Positions 55,790-64,000 of a stretch of DNA of 64,000 nt are shown here, one piece after another. Each line of letters begins with the position of its first letter. Position 1 is the first letter of the stretch. The DNA lies in contig CP075496.1 of the NCBI GenBank assembly GCA_021613535.1, positions 8,866,001-8,930,000 on the forward strand. The letters are read 5' to 3'. This stretch comes from Adineta vaga (lineage: Eukaryota; Rotifera). A program made the translations under genes and the position numbers. The notes under the pieces are model-generated. The model searched no databases. It saw only the letters and a program-made list of their open reading frames with translations, and was not told the origin of the DNA.

Positions 55790-56323
55790 TTCCATATATA
55801 TATATATTATTCAAATATTCATGTTCTTAATAAATATCAGCAACAATTCATTGAGTAGTTTCATTGTTACAATAAAATTTCATTCAATTGCATTTAAATT
55901 TTGTTAAAATTTTTGGATCTATCAATGATAATAATGCAGATAATTATTGTACAATATAATTAGTCAATAAAATAAATCCATTTATATATATATATATTCT
56001 TTCCAAGGTCTTATTTGTCGATATTTGTCAGATCAGCGTGCACTTTGAATATATTAATTCTATGCTTTCTAATTCTTTCAACTAATCCTATACATATACA
56101 AATCCTCTTTATTATTCAAATACTTTGTATTCGAAAACATATATTGATGACTTTCTTCTTCTTCTTCTTGTTTTCGTCAACAAAAGTGCAAGAACTACTG
56201 ATGCAATGGCATAGTTACTCGAAAATGTCTTCGAATATTTTACATACGCTCTATACTTGAATGTACATATGAAAAAGATTTCTTTCATGTTTTATCTTAT
56301 AGACAATTCAAACGCATTGTACC
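55790..56323. other. Intergenic with two (TA)n tracts
   Basis: About 530 bases. (TA)n runs lie at about 55795-55808 and 55983-55998. TTTTATCTTATAG ends at 56302, 21 bases before the next start codon, a likely 5'UTR or trans-splice acceptor. Confidence 0.45.
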
Positions 56324-57115
56324 ATGTTGTCGTACAGCATCTTGGCAACACTTATGGTGATTGTGGAAATTACTCTAATCGTAATTTCTTCTATTATTTT
56401 ACTGATGTTACCAATGGAAAAGTTCGTCCACTTATTTTACGAATTATTTGGCTTTAAACAAATCTCTAATAATGATAAGAAAGAAATCATCATTATCGAT
56501 CTATATGATGACAAATATGAATTAACTACTAAATGTTCAACTCGTCTTCCATTAGTTCTGGTCATAAGTATGTGTTTAATGATCATCTTTGTAGTATTCA
56601 TCGATGGATGCGTTTTCTCAGTACGACTGTTCTATCCAAATCAACTATGTTTAGATAATATTCCTTATTGTTATTTGTTTCAATCTCGTTTTTCTGTATA
56701 CAAAACAGTTGCCGAGTTTGTTTGTCAACCAAATGAACCTGTTTTGCCAGTGAATATATCAGCAAGTCATGCTCTCTGTTATGGTTTTGTACTACCTAGT
56801 CAAAGTACAATTGATATTCTTAATCAGTTAGGTATTTGTTCAGGTATTTTATCAATTGTTAAAATCCTTTATCCACTTACCTATCGATTTGGACGTTACT
56901 TTACGGGAACAATTTGTTTGATTTGTTTAATATGTGGTATTATCATAGCAGAAATTGTTCTTATTTCTCTGCAATTCGAAATATCTTATGTATCATTTAT
57001 TTTATTGAGTTTAGTATTATTTCTAATGATAACAATTATTTATATACATTATAAAAGACGTAAAATACGTAAATCATATTTTCCTGTGTCAATGATTGAT
57101 TTAAATAAATTTTAG
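56324..57115 (+). CDS. Multi-pass membrane protein with Cys-containing loop, unknown
   Basis: This is a single coding exon of 263 residues. TM1 is ILATLMVIVEITLIVISSII and TM2 LVLVISMCLMIIFVVFIDG. A roughly 70-residue extracellular loop follows with four or more cysteines (CLDNIPYC, FVCQPNEP, LCYGF). Two closely spaced C-terminal segments (TICLICLICGIIIAEIVLI; FILLSLVLFLMITIIYI) and a basic tail (HYKRRKIRKSYF) end the protein. The layout is a four-TM protein with both termini cytosolic. No family was recognised. The start ATG lies just after a splice-acceptor-like TTATAG. Confidence 0.55.
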   Translation: MLSYSILATLMVIVEITLIVISSIILLMLPMEKFVHLFYELFGFKQISNNDKKEIIIIDLYDDKYELTTKCSTRLPLVLVISMCLMIIFVVFIDGCVFSVRLFYPNQLCLDNIPYCYLFQSRFSVYKTVAEFVCQPNEPVLPVNISASHALCYGFVLPSQSTIDILNQLGICSGILSIVKILYPLTYRFGRYFTGTICLICLICGIIIAEIVLISLQFEISYVSFILLSLVLFLMITIIYIHYKRRKIRKSYFPVSMIDLNKF

Positions 57116-57530
57116 CAGTACTATAATTAAACTTCGTGGCAAAATCGCTTCCCAATCGAATTATACAATCTCATTAAATGAATATTGTCTGACTCATAAA
57201 GATGAATGTATTTTTACCTTTTTTGTTTTCTTCTGATCAGATGAAACTTATCTCTGCGTCATCGATTACCATCGATATGTGCGTGAATAAGAATAACGCG
57301 AGGAAAGGTCTTGCATGATTGCTTTTTCAGGGAAGAAAAAATGATGTTTAAATACGTCATATAAACATTAACAACGTATTTATTCTTGCTCATTATTATT
57401 CATTTGACAAAAAAAATCAAGAAAAGAAAGGGACAACCTAATAGATGCGTCAGTCATTTTGTTGATCTGCACGAAATTATCATTGTATACTTTTAAGATT
57501 TGTTTCTAATCAAATTGAAAATACAATCAA
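57116..57530. other. Intergenic, nothing recognised
   Basis: About 415 bases between two plus-strand genes, AT-rich, no supported feature. Confidence 0.5.
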
Positions 57531-59257
57531 ATGAGTAAGTTTCTTCTCGTTATAACTATCTCATATGTGTTGAAAATACTCTTTTAAACTTCATTATCAT
57601 GATTGATAAAAGTATTCGATACTATGATATAGAATCACTGAGTTACTCCTTGATAAGTAAAGAACATTTGTTTTTCTTTCACATAGGTTTTATTGTCAAA
57701 AAAATAGAGAAGAAAATAGGAATCGATTTAAATAATGATGGTGTGATCGGATCTAGTAAGAAATGAATATATTGATATTGATCCTATATGATATGATATT
57801 ATTTTATTTTATTTTGAAAAGCACATCAGCCTGTATATGTTGGTGGTTATCATCAACCAGGATATAGAGGTGAAACTTTAGTGGATAAAATCGAAAAAAA
57901 AACACACATCGATATCAATGGTGATGGACATATTGGTAAACAACATTTCAATCATTCCGGTGGTCAGGGTATATTAAATGAATTAGAAAAAGCAACTAAT
58001 ATTGACTTGGATGGCGATGGTAGAATTGGCGGTCTTCCAAATCGTTCTTCCAACTATTCACGATATCGTGGTCCTCCTCCTTCACACTTCAACCAATCTA
58101 CTGGTGGTAGTATGATAAGTGAACTCGAGAAAGCTACAAATATAGACTTAAATCACGATGGTGTAATTGGTGGATCTTCATATCCACCACCATTTAACTC
58201 CTATGGTGGTGGTGGTCCTCCCTCTCCTAATTTCAATCAATATGGAGGTGGAAATAGTATGATCAGTGAATTGGAAAAAGCTACAAATATAGATCTTAAT
58301 CGTGATGGACGAATTGGCGGTCCTTCATATCCACCACCATTTAACTCCTACGGTGGTGGTCCACCTCCTCCTAATTTCAATCAATATGGAGGTGGTAATA
58401 GTATGATTAGTGAATTGGAAAAAGCTACAAATATTGATTTGAACCGTGATGGACGGATTGGCGGTCCTTCGTATCCACCACCATTTAATTCCTATGGTGG
58501 TGGTGGTGGTGGTCCTCCCCCTCCTAATTTCAATCAATATGGAGGTGGAAATAGTATGATCAGTGAATTGGAAAAAGCTACAAATATCGATTTGAACCGT
58601 GATGGACGAATTGGCGGTCCTTCGTATCCGCCACCATTTAATTCCTATGGTGGTGGTGGTGGTGGTCCTCCTCCTCCTAATTTCAATCAATATGGAGGTG
58701 GTAATAGTATGATTAGTGAATTGGAAAAAGCTACAAATATTGATTTGAACCGTGATGGACGAATTGGTGGTGCACCCAACTACCCTCCATATGGCGGTCC
58801 ACCTCCTCTCCCTAACTTCAACCAAGCCGGTGGTGGTGGTGGTAGTATGATAAGTGAACTCGAGAAAGCTACAAATATCGATTTGAACCGTGATGGACGA
58901 ATTGGCGGTCCTTCGTATCCGCCACCATTTAATTCCTATGGTGGTGGTGGTGGTGGTCCTCCCCCTCCTAATTTCAATCAATATGGAGGTGGTAATAGTA
59001 TGATAAGTGAATTGGAAAAAGCTACAAATATCGATTTGAATCGCGATGGTGTAATTGGCGGTCCACCTATGCCTCACTCAAATTTTTCTCCGTATCCACC
59101 ACCATTTAATCCCTATAATGGTCCTCACAATTTCAATCAACCTGGAAACAGCAGTATGATTAGTGAATTGGAAAAGGCAACAGGCATTGACTTAAATCGT
59201 GATGGAATCATTGGTGGTCCTCCTAACCAGTTTCCTAATTATAACCCGTATCGCTAG
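57531..59257 (+). CDS. Gly/Pro-rich repeat protein with eleven EF-loop-like DxNxDG motifs
   Basis: Three exons (57531-57534, only ATGA; 57687-57755; 57822-59257) join in frame to 502 residues. There is no signal peptide. One EF-loop-like motif lies in exon 2 (KKIGIDLNNDGVIG) and ten in exon 3, mostly within the unit ELEKATNIDLNRDGRIGG. They are spaced by Pro/Gly/Asn/Tyr-rich linkers (PSYPPPFNSYGGGG, PPPPNFNQYGGG). Each motif has Asp/Asn at positions 1, 3 and 5 of a calcium-type loop, followed by Gly and Ile, preceded by one amphipathic helix: a half EF-hand, as in dockerins and calcium-binding beta-roll neighbours. Calcium-dependent assembly is a reasonable inference. Repeat units near 58250-59040 are nearly identical at the DNA level, so they expanded recently or are kept alike by gene conversion. 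Confidence 0.75.
58105..59220 (+). repeat. Coding tandem repeat array, units of about 130-165 bases
   Basis: About eight repeat units inside the last exon of the EF-loop protein. Each starts with a block encoding SMISELEKATNIDLN and ends in a (GGT)n glycine run and PPPP-coding C-run. Units differ mainly in length of the glycine run and in synonymous changes. Such arrays are prone to misassembly and to copy-number polymorphism. Confidence 0.85.
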
Positions 59258-60249
59258 AAACTTTACGATTGATATCGAATGTATTTCTATTGAATTATAT
59301 TTTTTTTAAATATTATAAAGGCAATATTCTAATAAACTTTGTACATAATTCTGATTTATAGATGCTAGAAATTATCTAAAAATGATGCAAATGTGGGAAC
59401 TAATATCTTCTTTTTCACGTACGAAATAAGGAAACAGAGTGGACACTACTGAAAGAATCAAATAAGATTACATGAACACTAAAATATCGTTTTAGTTAAA
59501 GACTATATAACTCTTAATTTTTTCATTTTCACATAAAAAGCAATGTTTAGTAAGAAAAGGATGCAATTCATTGTTCATCTCTGTTCATATTTATCTCTCT
59601 TATAATCTAACTTCTTACATCTAACAGTACAAATGTTTTAAAGAAAACCCACTTATTTGTATTCAATAGTAAATTATTACTTTATAGACGTCAATCTTTC
59701 AAAAATTGTATCTCGCTCATACATGGTAATTTAAAATAACGCAATAGTTTTGTGTTCATCATTTATTTCGAATCTGACACTTGTAGAAGAGATGTTTTAT
59801 CGACGTTTACATAAACCATTTTGCGATACAGAGTATATTTTAATAGTACTAAACTCAATATCAGACAACAGAAAAATATTAATTCAATCATCTTTTCAAG
59901 TTCTTTGTTAATTAATCGATTCGAAAAATTTAGTATTCTTAACATTTTATCAGACCGATATCATTATTGTACTTGGAAGAAAATTTAGGCACAAAATATG
60001 ATAGATACTCTTGCATCCAGAAAGCATGAATAGATCTACTTGACATTGCTTAGAATTGTGAAACAGAGCAGCTGGTAGCGTTATTCTCTGCTGATCGACT
60101 ATGTCAATGTAGAGAATGTAACAGATGAAGTAAATGATACGTTAAATAAGAATGAAAAACAAATCCTTTATTTGAGTACGTGTATATCATTCTCTCTGTC
60201 GCTATATACATACTATTGTGTTCGTCAAAGACATTAAGATCATCATAAT
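59258..60249. other. Intergenic, nothing recognised
   Basis: About 1 kb. A 60-codon minus-strand frame (59763-59945) contains one hydrophobic stretch but no start context or homology clue, and was not accepted. Confidence 0.45.
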
Positions 60250-60756
60250 ATGGAAGGTAGTAACGAATGGAATGGTGAGTATATCATTAGATATTATTCA
60301 AACTTTTGATAGTTTTAACTTGATTATTTCGTAGAATCATTGTTTGGTTGTTTTGATGATTGTGGAAGCTGTCTTTGTGGTTGGTGCTGTACGCCATGTT
60401 TATTTGGCAAAAATGCTGAAAAGATTGATGATAGTAATTGTTTTCTTTGGTGTTGCATTTATATGTGTCTAAGTGATTGTGCTTGTTGTTGGTATCCACA
60501 CTATGTCAAACGACAAATTCTTCGACAAAAATATGATCTAAAAGAAGATCCATGTTGTGGTGATTGTCTTGCAACATTTTGCTTTAGTCCTTGTGCACTT
60601 TGTCAAGAAGCTCGCTTTCTCAAACGTCAAGGTATAGTGAATATAGTTTAATGGTATACCGCGAGTTATATGTTTTCATGATTATTTGTAGCCGGACAAC
60701 CGAACGATACAATGCATTTGGTTCCACGTACGGTTCAACCTGGTAAACATTACTGA
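60250..60756 (+). CDS. PLAC8-family cysteine-rich protein
   Basis: Exons 60250-60274, 60335-60631 and 60692-60756 join to 128 residues. The middle exon carries the PLAC8 hallmark: LFGCFDDCGSCLCGWCCTPC, FGKNAEKID, CACCWYPHYVKRQILRQKYD and CCGDCLATFCFSPCALCQE, ending in ARFLKRQ. The family includes plant PCR/FW2.2-like and animal placenta-specific-8/cornifelin proteins. Members associate with membranes through Cys-rich segments and have been linked to metal homeostasis and cell-size control. The short third exon gives a polar tail. Confidence 0.88.
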
Positions 60757-61078
60757 ACCTATATATTCATCGACAATAATTCATATTCTTCTAACTATTT
60801 AAAGCACTATTTTTAATCGCTTTACTTTTGTTTCTTATTATTTACATATTTATCAACATATACATCTAGATGATATATCAAACCTCTTCCCTGTCCAATT
60901 AATTATTTGTTCAGTATGGATTTTAATGGCTATGTAATATGCTGATATGTCGGTGCATATTTTGATGTTAATTTTAAAAAAATCATAGATATCTGGTTTA
61001 GTATTTACATCAATGTATATTTCAACATTCTATATCGTAAACAGTGCGAATTATAGTTGCGATCTCTTTGAAGCAGGC
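60757..61078. other. Convergent intergenic spacer
   Basis: About 320 bases between the 3' ends of the PLAC8 gene and the next receptor. No feature apart from AT-rich tracts. Confidence 0.5.
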
Positions 61079-62071
61079 TTAACGACTGTTCAGAACGTGT
61101 GTAGGTGGCCTTGAATTATTTCCAATATGATTCAAACGAGTGAAACAGTGTGCATATTTTGTGATGAGTTGTTTGAATTGTTTACGGAATGAGGATGAAA
61201 CAAACATGTAAATATAAAAATTAAAAGAGTAACCGGTATAAGAAAGTAATGAAGCTATTGTTAAACCAAGATTTTCTTGTGCTTGTCTAAGAAGAGTCTT
61301 TGATGTAGATTTGGTTAATAGTGTATAAATGATTTGTGTTGTATATGCAGTTGTACCGATAAGAATAAACATAGTTTGAGCAGTAATCATACGTGTTATT
61401 TGTTTTTGAATGTGTGTTCGCATTTGTTGTTGATGAAGATAGTTAATATTTAAAAAAGTTGAGATTGAAAATAGAATCATTAATATTGAAGGTAGAATAC
61501 CAAGGAGAAATGGAGTAACAACGTATGCTGCATATTGTTCATAATTCGTATTACTCGATAATGAACATGAAGTGATATTATTTGGTTTTGATATATTAAT
61601 TTGATTAAAAACTGTTAAAGGTAAAGCATGTAAAAACCAAACAGAAAATGTTAGAAATACTAAACAACGAGCAATTTTTATGGATGATAGATGTCTAAGA
61701 TAAGCTCGATTTGATGTCAATAAATATTGATCAATTATAGCCCATACAACGCAAAAAAGTGAAGTAAGAGCCGCTATTTGTCCAAAATATTGACGTAATT
61801 TACACCAGACTAAGATTGTTGATGATGGATCAAAATTAAAACCAGGTAAAATGATACGAGAAAGGAAGGATGTATTCAATAGTACTAGATTACCGATAGA
61901 TGCTGCAAGAAGATATATTGATGATGGATTCTTTTTCAATCGTTTTTGTGAACGAAACATTATAACACAAAAAATATTACTCCAAAGACCAGATACGTAG
62001 AGAAATATCCCAATGTAGATATTCACTTGTTTGCTAATATTATTTAAATATATGATGATGTCTGAAGACAT
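61079..62071 (-). CDS. Seven-transmembrane receptor with DQY motif
   Basis: A single-exon receptor of 330 residues starting MSSDIIIYLNNISKQ with a glycosylation sequon. TM1 carries a WSN pair at the GN position (FLYVSGLWSNIFCVIMF), the loop after it is RLKKNPSSIYLL as in many lophotrochozoan peptide receptors, and TM3 is followed by IIDQYLLTS, so DRY is DQY. A cysteine before TM3 (VWCKLRQ) and one in ECL2 (TSCSLSS) can form the usual disulphide. TM7 has SYTGYSFNFYIYMF in the NPxxY region. Ligand unknown. Confidence 0.78.
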   Translation of the reverse strand: MSSDIIIYLNNISKQVNIYIGIFLYVSGLWSNIFCVIMFRSQKRLKKNPSSIYLLAASIGNLVLLNTSFLSRIILPGFNFDPSSTILVWCKLRQYFGQIAALTSLFCVVWAIIDQYLLTSNRAYLRHLSSIKIARCLVFLTFSVWFLHALPLTVFNQINISKPNNITSCSLSSNTNYEQYAAYVVTPFLLGILPSILMILFSISTFLNINYLHQQQMRTHIQKQITRMITAQTMFILIGTTAYTTQIIYTLLTKSTSKTLLRQAQENLGLTIASLLSYTGYSFNFYIYMFVSSSFRKQFKQLITKYAHCFTRLNHIGNNSRPPTHVLNSR

Positions 62072-62558
62072 TTGATTATTGCTTGTACAACAAGGAAAAT
62101 AACAATTTACTTTTTGTAAGTAATAGAAATGAAAAAGAGAGTGACACGTTCTCTTTCAACTGAATATTTAACAAGATAAAAAAAGAAGAAGAAGAATAAT
62201 CAATGTTAATTTTCTTCTTGATAAAACTCATTATATCTATCACCTGCTGTAGCATCATTTTAAATTGGCTGAGGCACTATTTTTTGCAGATGTTTTGCGT
62301 CGGAGTAATAATGTCATCATAAATGTCAAAATATGTTTGATTTTCTTATTAAAAATAGTAATTAATTATCTTTGCCGATTCAAATGCTATACAATTCTCT
62401 ATTTCTTTTCACAGTTGAATATTTATCATTTGAATTACGATACATCTCCATTGAAACTCTCCTCAAATTATAATTGTACGCATTAACTATAATTTTAACA
62501 CTATTTGTAAGACGATGATCTCATCATAGATTATAAAATAGATTTATTTAAAATCTTA
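62072..62558. other. Intergenic, nothing recognised
   Basis: About 490 bases, AT-rich. A 73-codon plus-strand frame at 62265-62486 has no recognisable feature. Confidence 0.5.
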
Positions 62559-63176
62559 TCAAAAAGATGTTTCTGGACGATTTTTCAGATATTCTGAAAT
62601 TTTCGGTTGTATTTTTACTGCTTCTAGATTGTCTTTCAACCATGGATACTTATCTAAACACGTCTTATCAAGCATAAGAAAACTTTCTCCTACATCAAAA
62701 AACAATAAATCCACCCATGTCATATGGTTTCCAACAAAAAATTGTCCATCACCACCGTATTGTTTTCTTAAAACATCAAGATTTTGAAAATGTTTTGGTA
62801 ATTGTTCTTTCAAAAACTTTTGAGTATTCTCTTCTCTCTTCGATGCATGAGATTGATCACGAACTGTTACAAAGGCAATAATTAAATCATTAATTGTATC
62901 AGCAATTGCATCAATCTTTGCTTGTTCAAAATTATCTTTTCCAGCAAGTTGAAATTGTTTAGCAAGAAAACGCGCAATTGATATTGATTGTGGTAATTTC
63001 ACACCATTAAATTCGAGAACAGGTACTTGTCCTAAAGGTGTTTCACTTTTATGTTGTAGCCATTCATCTCTTTCATAACGAATATCTTCGTATTTTTGTT
63101 CAGCAACAGCAAAAAGTAAACGAGATACTTCACCACGACCACGACCATTCAGGTAATATAGTTTATATGTCGACAT
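62559..63176 (-). CDS. Glutathione S-transferase, sigma-like class
   Basis: A single-exon protein of 205 residues, full family length. The N-terminal thioredoxin-fold domain begins MSTYKLYYLNGRGRGEVSRL, with the catalytic Tyr (Y8) and the following YLNGRGRGE typical of sigma/HPGDS-type enzymes. GQVPVLEFNGVKLPQSISIARFLA contains the cis-Pro and the QS glutathione-binding pair. The C-terminal helical domain holds the N-capping region FVGNHMTWVDLLFFD. The enzyme conjugates glutathione to electrophiles and may have prostaglandin-isomerase or peroxidase activity. Such expansions fit the antioxidant capacity of desiccation-tolerant rotifers, but this single gene does not prove that link. Confidence 0.92.
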   Translation of the reverse strand: MSTYKLYYLNGRGRGEVSRLLFAVAEQKYEDIRYERDEWLQHKSETPLGQVPVLEFNGVKLPQSISIARFLAKQFQLAGKDNFEQAKIDAIADTINDLIIAFVTVRDQSHASKREENTQKFLKEQLPKHFQNLDVLRKQYGGDGQFFVGNHMTWVDLLFFDVGESFLMLDKTCLDKYPWLKDNLEAVKIQPKISEYLKNRPETSF

Positions 63177-63825
63177 GTTTATCTACAAATGTATATTCTT
63201 ATCTCATACACAGACACATATGCTTTTCGAAAAGAAACAAATAGTAAACCAGTAGTTAATCGACTGAAGTAAACTAAAGATGTCTGTAGTTATTGACTAA
63301 TTTCGATCAATTCATGTTTTTTTCTCAACACATCAATTTTAAGCATTGATATTTCGTACACACTTAAAATATCCTTTTCTATTTTATCATCTCGCAAACA
63401 AATAACACTTTCATCAGGGTATGTTATAGGCATGCACCATAGCACAGTTCGACTATGAATATGTATTAAACTATCTTACAGTTTATCGATTATATTTATC
63501 ATGAATTAAATAAATCCATACCCAATCGAACTGACACGTGTTAAACTAGTTCGATAAAGATTCATATCGTAATTTTACATTGTTCAGTTGTATTACTAAA
63601 CTAGCTTTTATAGATCAGCAATGCCAAGAGAAGAAATAATTTATGTCAGTATAACAGAGTAAGATAAATTATACAGAATCTTATGTAGAATCCAAATCTT
63701 TATGAGCATGTTCTTCTATATGTCTATATTAATAAGAAAATTCAGTCTAAAAAAATCATTTCACTGTTGTTTTTTTGTGTCATTTCAGATCTACAGATCT
63801 CGATCATCTTTCTTGAAATAAATAT
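63177..63825. other. Intergenic, nothing recognised
   Basis: About 650 bases between the GST start and the partial gene at the right edge. No supported feature. Confidence 0.5.
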
Positions 63826-64000
63826 TTATGTAAGAGGCGCAGATGAATAACATCTCTTAATAGTACGATCACGTTTCACTGTCAACTCGTGAATCAATGC
63901 TCGTATTCTATTAGCATGAACTGAATCATTCGCACTATTGGTATTGATTGACGTTTTTAAAGTAAATTTTCCTAATTCCACTTGAAGATCACGAATGCGA
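63826..64000 (-). CDS. Partial gene, C-terminal end only
   Basis: A minus-strand frame enters from the right edge and ends at a stop at 63828-63826, giving 57 residues. It is helical and basic (RIRDLQVELGKFTLKTSI; ANRIRALIHELTVKRDRTIK), ending CYSSAPLT. The regular spacing of Arg/Leu suggests a helix or coiled coil. Too little is present to name a family. Confidence 0.4.
   Translation of the reverse strand, partial: RIRDLQVELGKFTLKTSINTNSANDSVHANRIRALIHELTVKRDRTIKRCYSSAPLT

Noticed and set aside
58325-59077. 250-codon open frame antisense to the EF-loop repeat protein (Thr/Ile-rich)
   Set aside because: It is a by-product of the repetitive coding strand; the plus-strand frame has motifs, start and splice sites.
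1-64000. CRISPR arrays, bacterial operons, Shine-Dalgarno sites, prophage
   Set aside because: None seen; the short introns and gene families show this is a eukaryotic nuclear sequence.

Overview
The window looks like nuclear DNA of a bdelloid rotifer (Adineta/Rotaria-type). This is an inference from four things: the sequence is AT-rich and gene-dense; it has many very short GT-AG introns (about 50-100 bases, often joined exactly in frame); its gene families are those expanded in bdelloids (NHL, FG-GAP/VCBS, B-box and small 7TM receptor genes); and it holds several intronless, non-metazoan-looking enzymes among intron-bearing metazoan genes. No rRNA, tRNA, CRISPR array or bacterial-style operon was seen. 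Gene models below were built by joining exons by hand at splice sites that keep the frame.

Region by region. 1-9.96 kb: the N-terminal end of a small membrane protein running off the left edge, a PAN/NHL gene, a 7TM receptor, a membrane-anchored FG-GAP protein, an RBR ubiquitin ligase with a probable frame break, a small TPR/coiled-coil gene, and a B-box/NHL gene. 9.96-16.9 kb: a sparse area with a possible membrane-protein remnant, a TPR-HEAT gene and a secreted cystine-knot-like peptide. 16.9-26.5 kb: a selenium-binding-protein-1 homologue, a 1227-residue intronless nucleotide-enzyme fusion (adenylate kinase + HAM1/ITPase-like + unassigned HDxGH region + ThyX-like), a 7TM receptor, and a B-box protein spliced in frame to an FAD monooxygenase. 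27.3-31.8 kb: an ABCG transporter and an intronless FAD monooxygenase. 33.9-39.1 kb: a prominin-like five-TM protein and two related four-TM genes in opposite orientation, the second with frame problems. 39.8-45.6 kb: a diacylglycerol kinase, a small unknown protein, a divergent ABC exporter and a coiled-coil protein. 45.7-48.2 kb: a rearranged MFS (Dal5-like) transporter with an internal exon duplication, then a MITE-like palindrome. 48.2-64 kb: a two-TM protein, a secreted P1-family peptidase, a 7TM receptor, an ependymin-like protein, a RING-LRR gene, a membrane protein, a repeat protein with eleven EF-loop-like motifs, a PLAC8 protein, a 7TM receptor, a sigma-class-like glutathione S-transferase and the 3' end of an unknown gene.

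The genes do not form a pathway or operon. The strongest novelty candidates are the nucleotide-metabolism fusion at 18682-22365 and the B-box/monooxygenase chimera at 24526-26465. In three genes (RBR, four-TM, RING-LRR) conserved coding sequence shifts by one base; in two of them a 52-71 base GT-AG segment spans the break and would restore the frame if spliced. That fits either assembly indels or intronisation of damaged exons.
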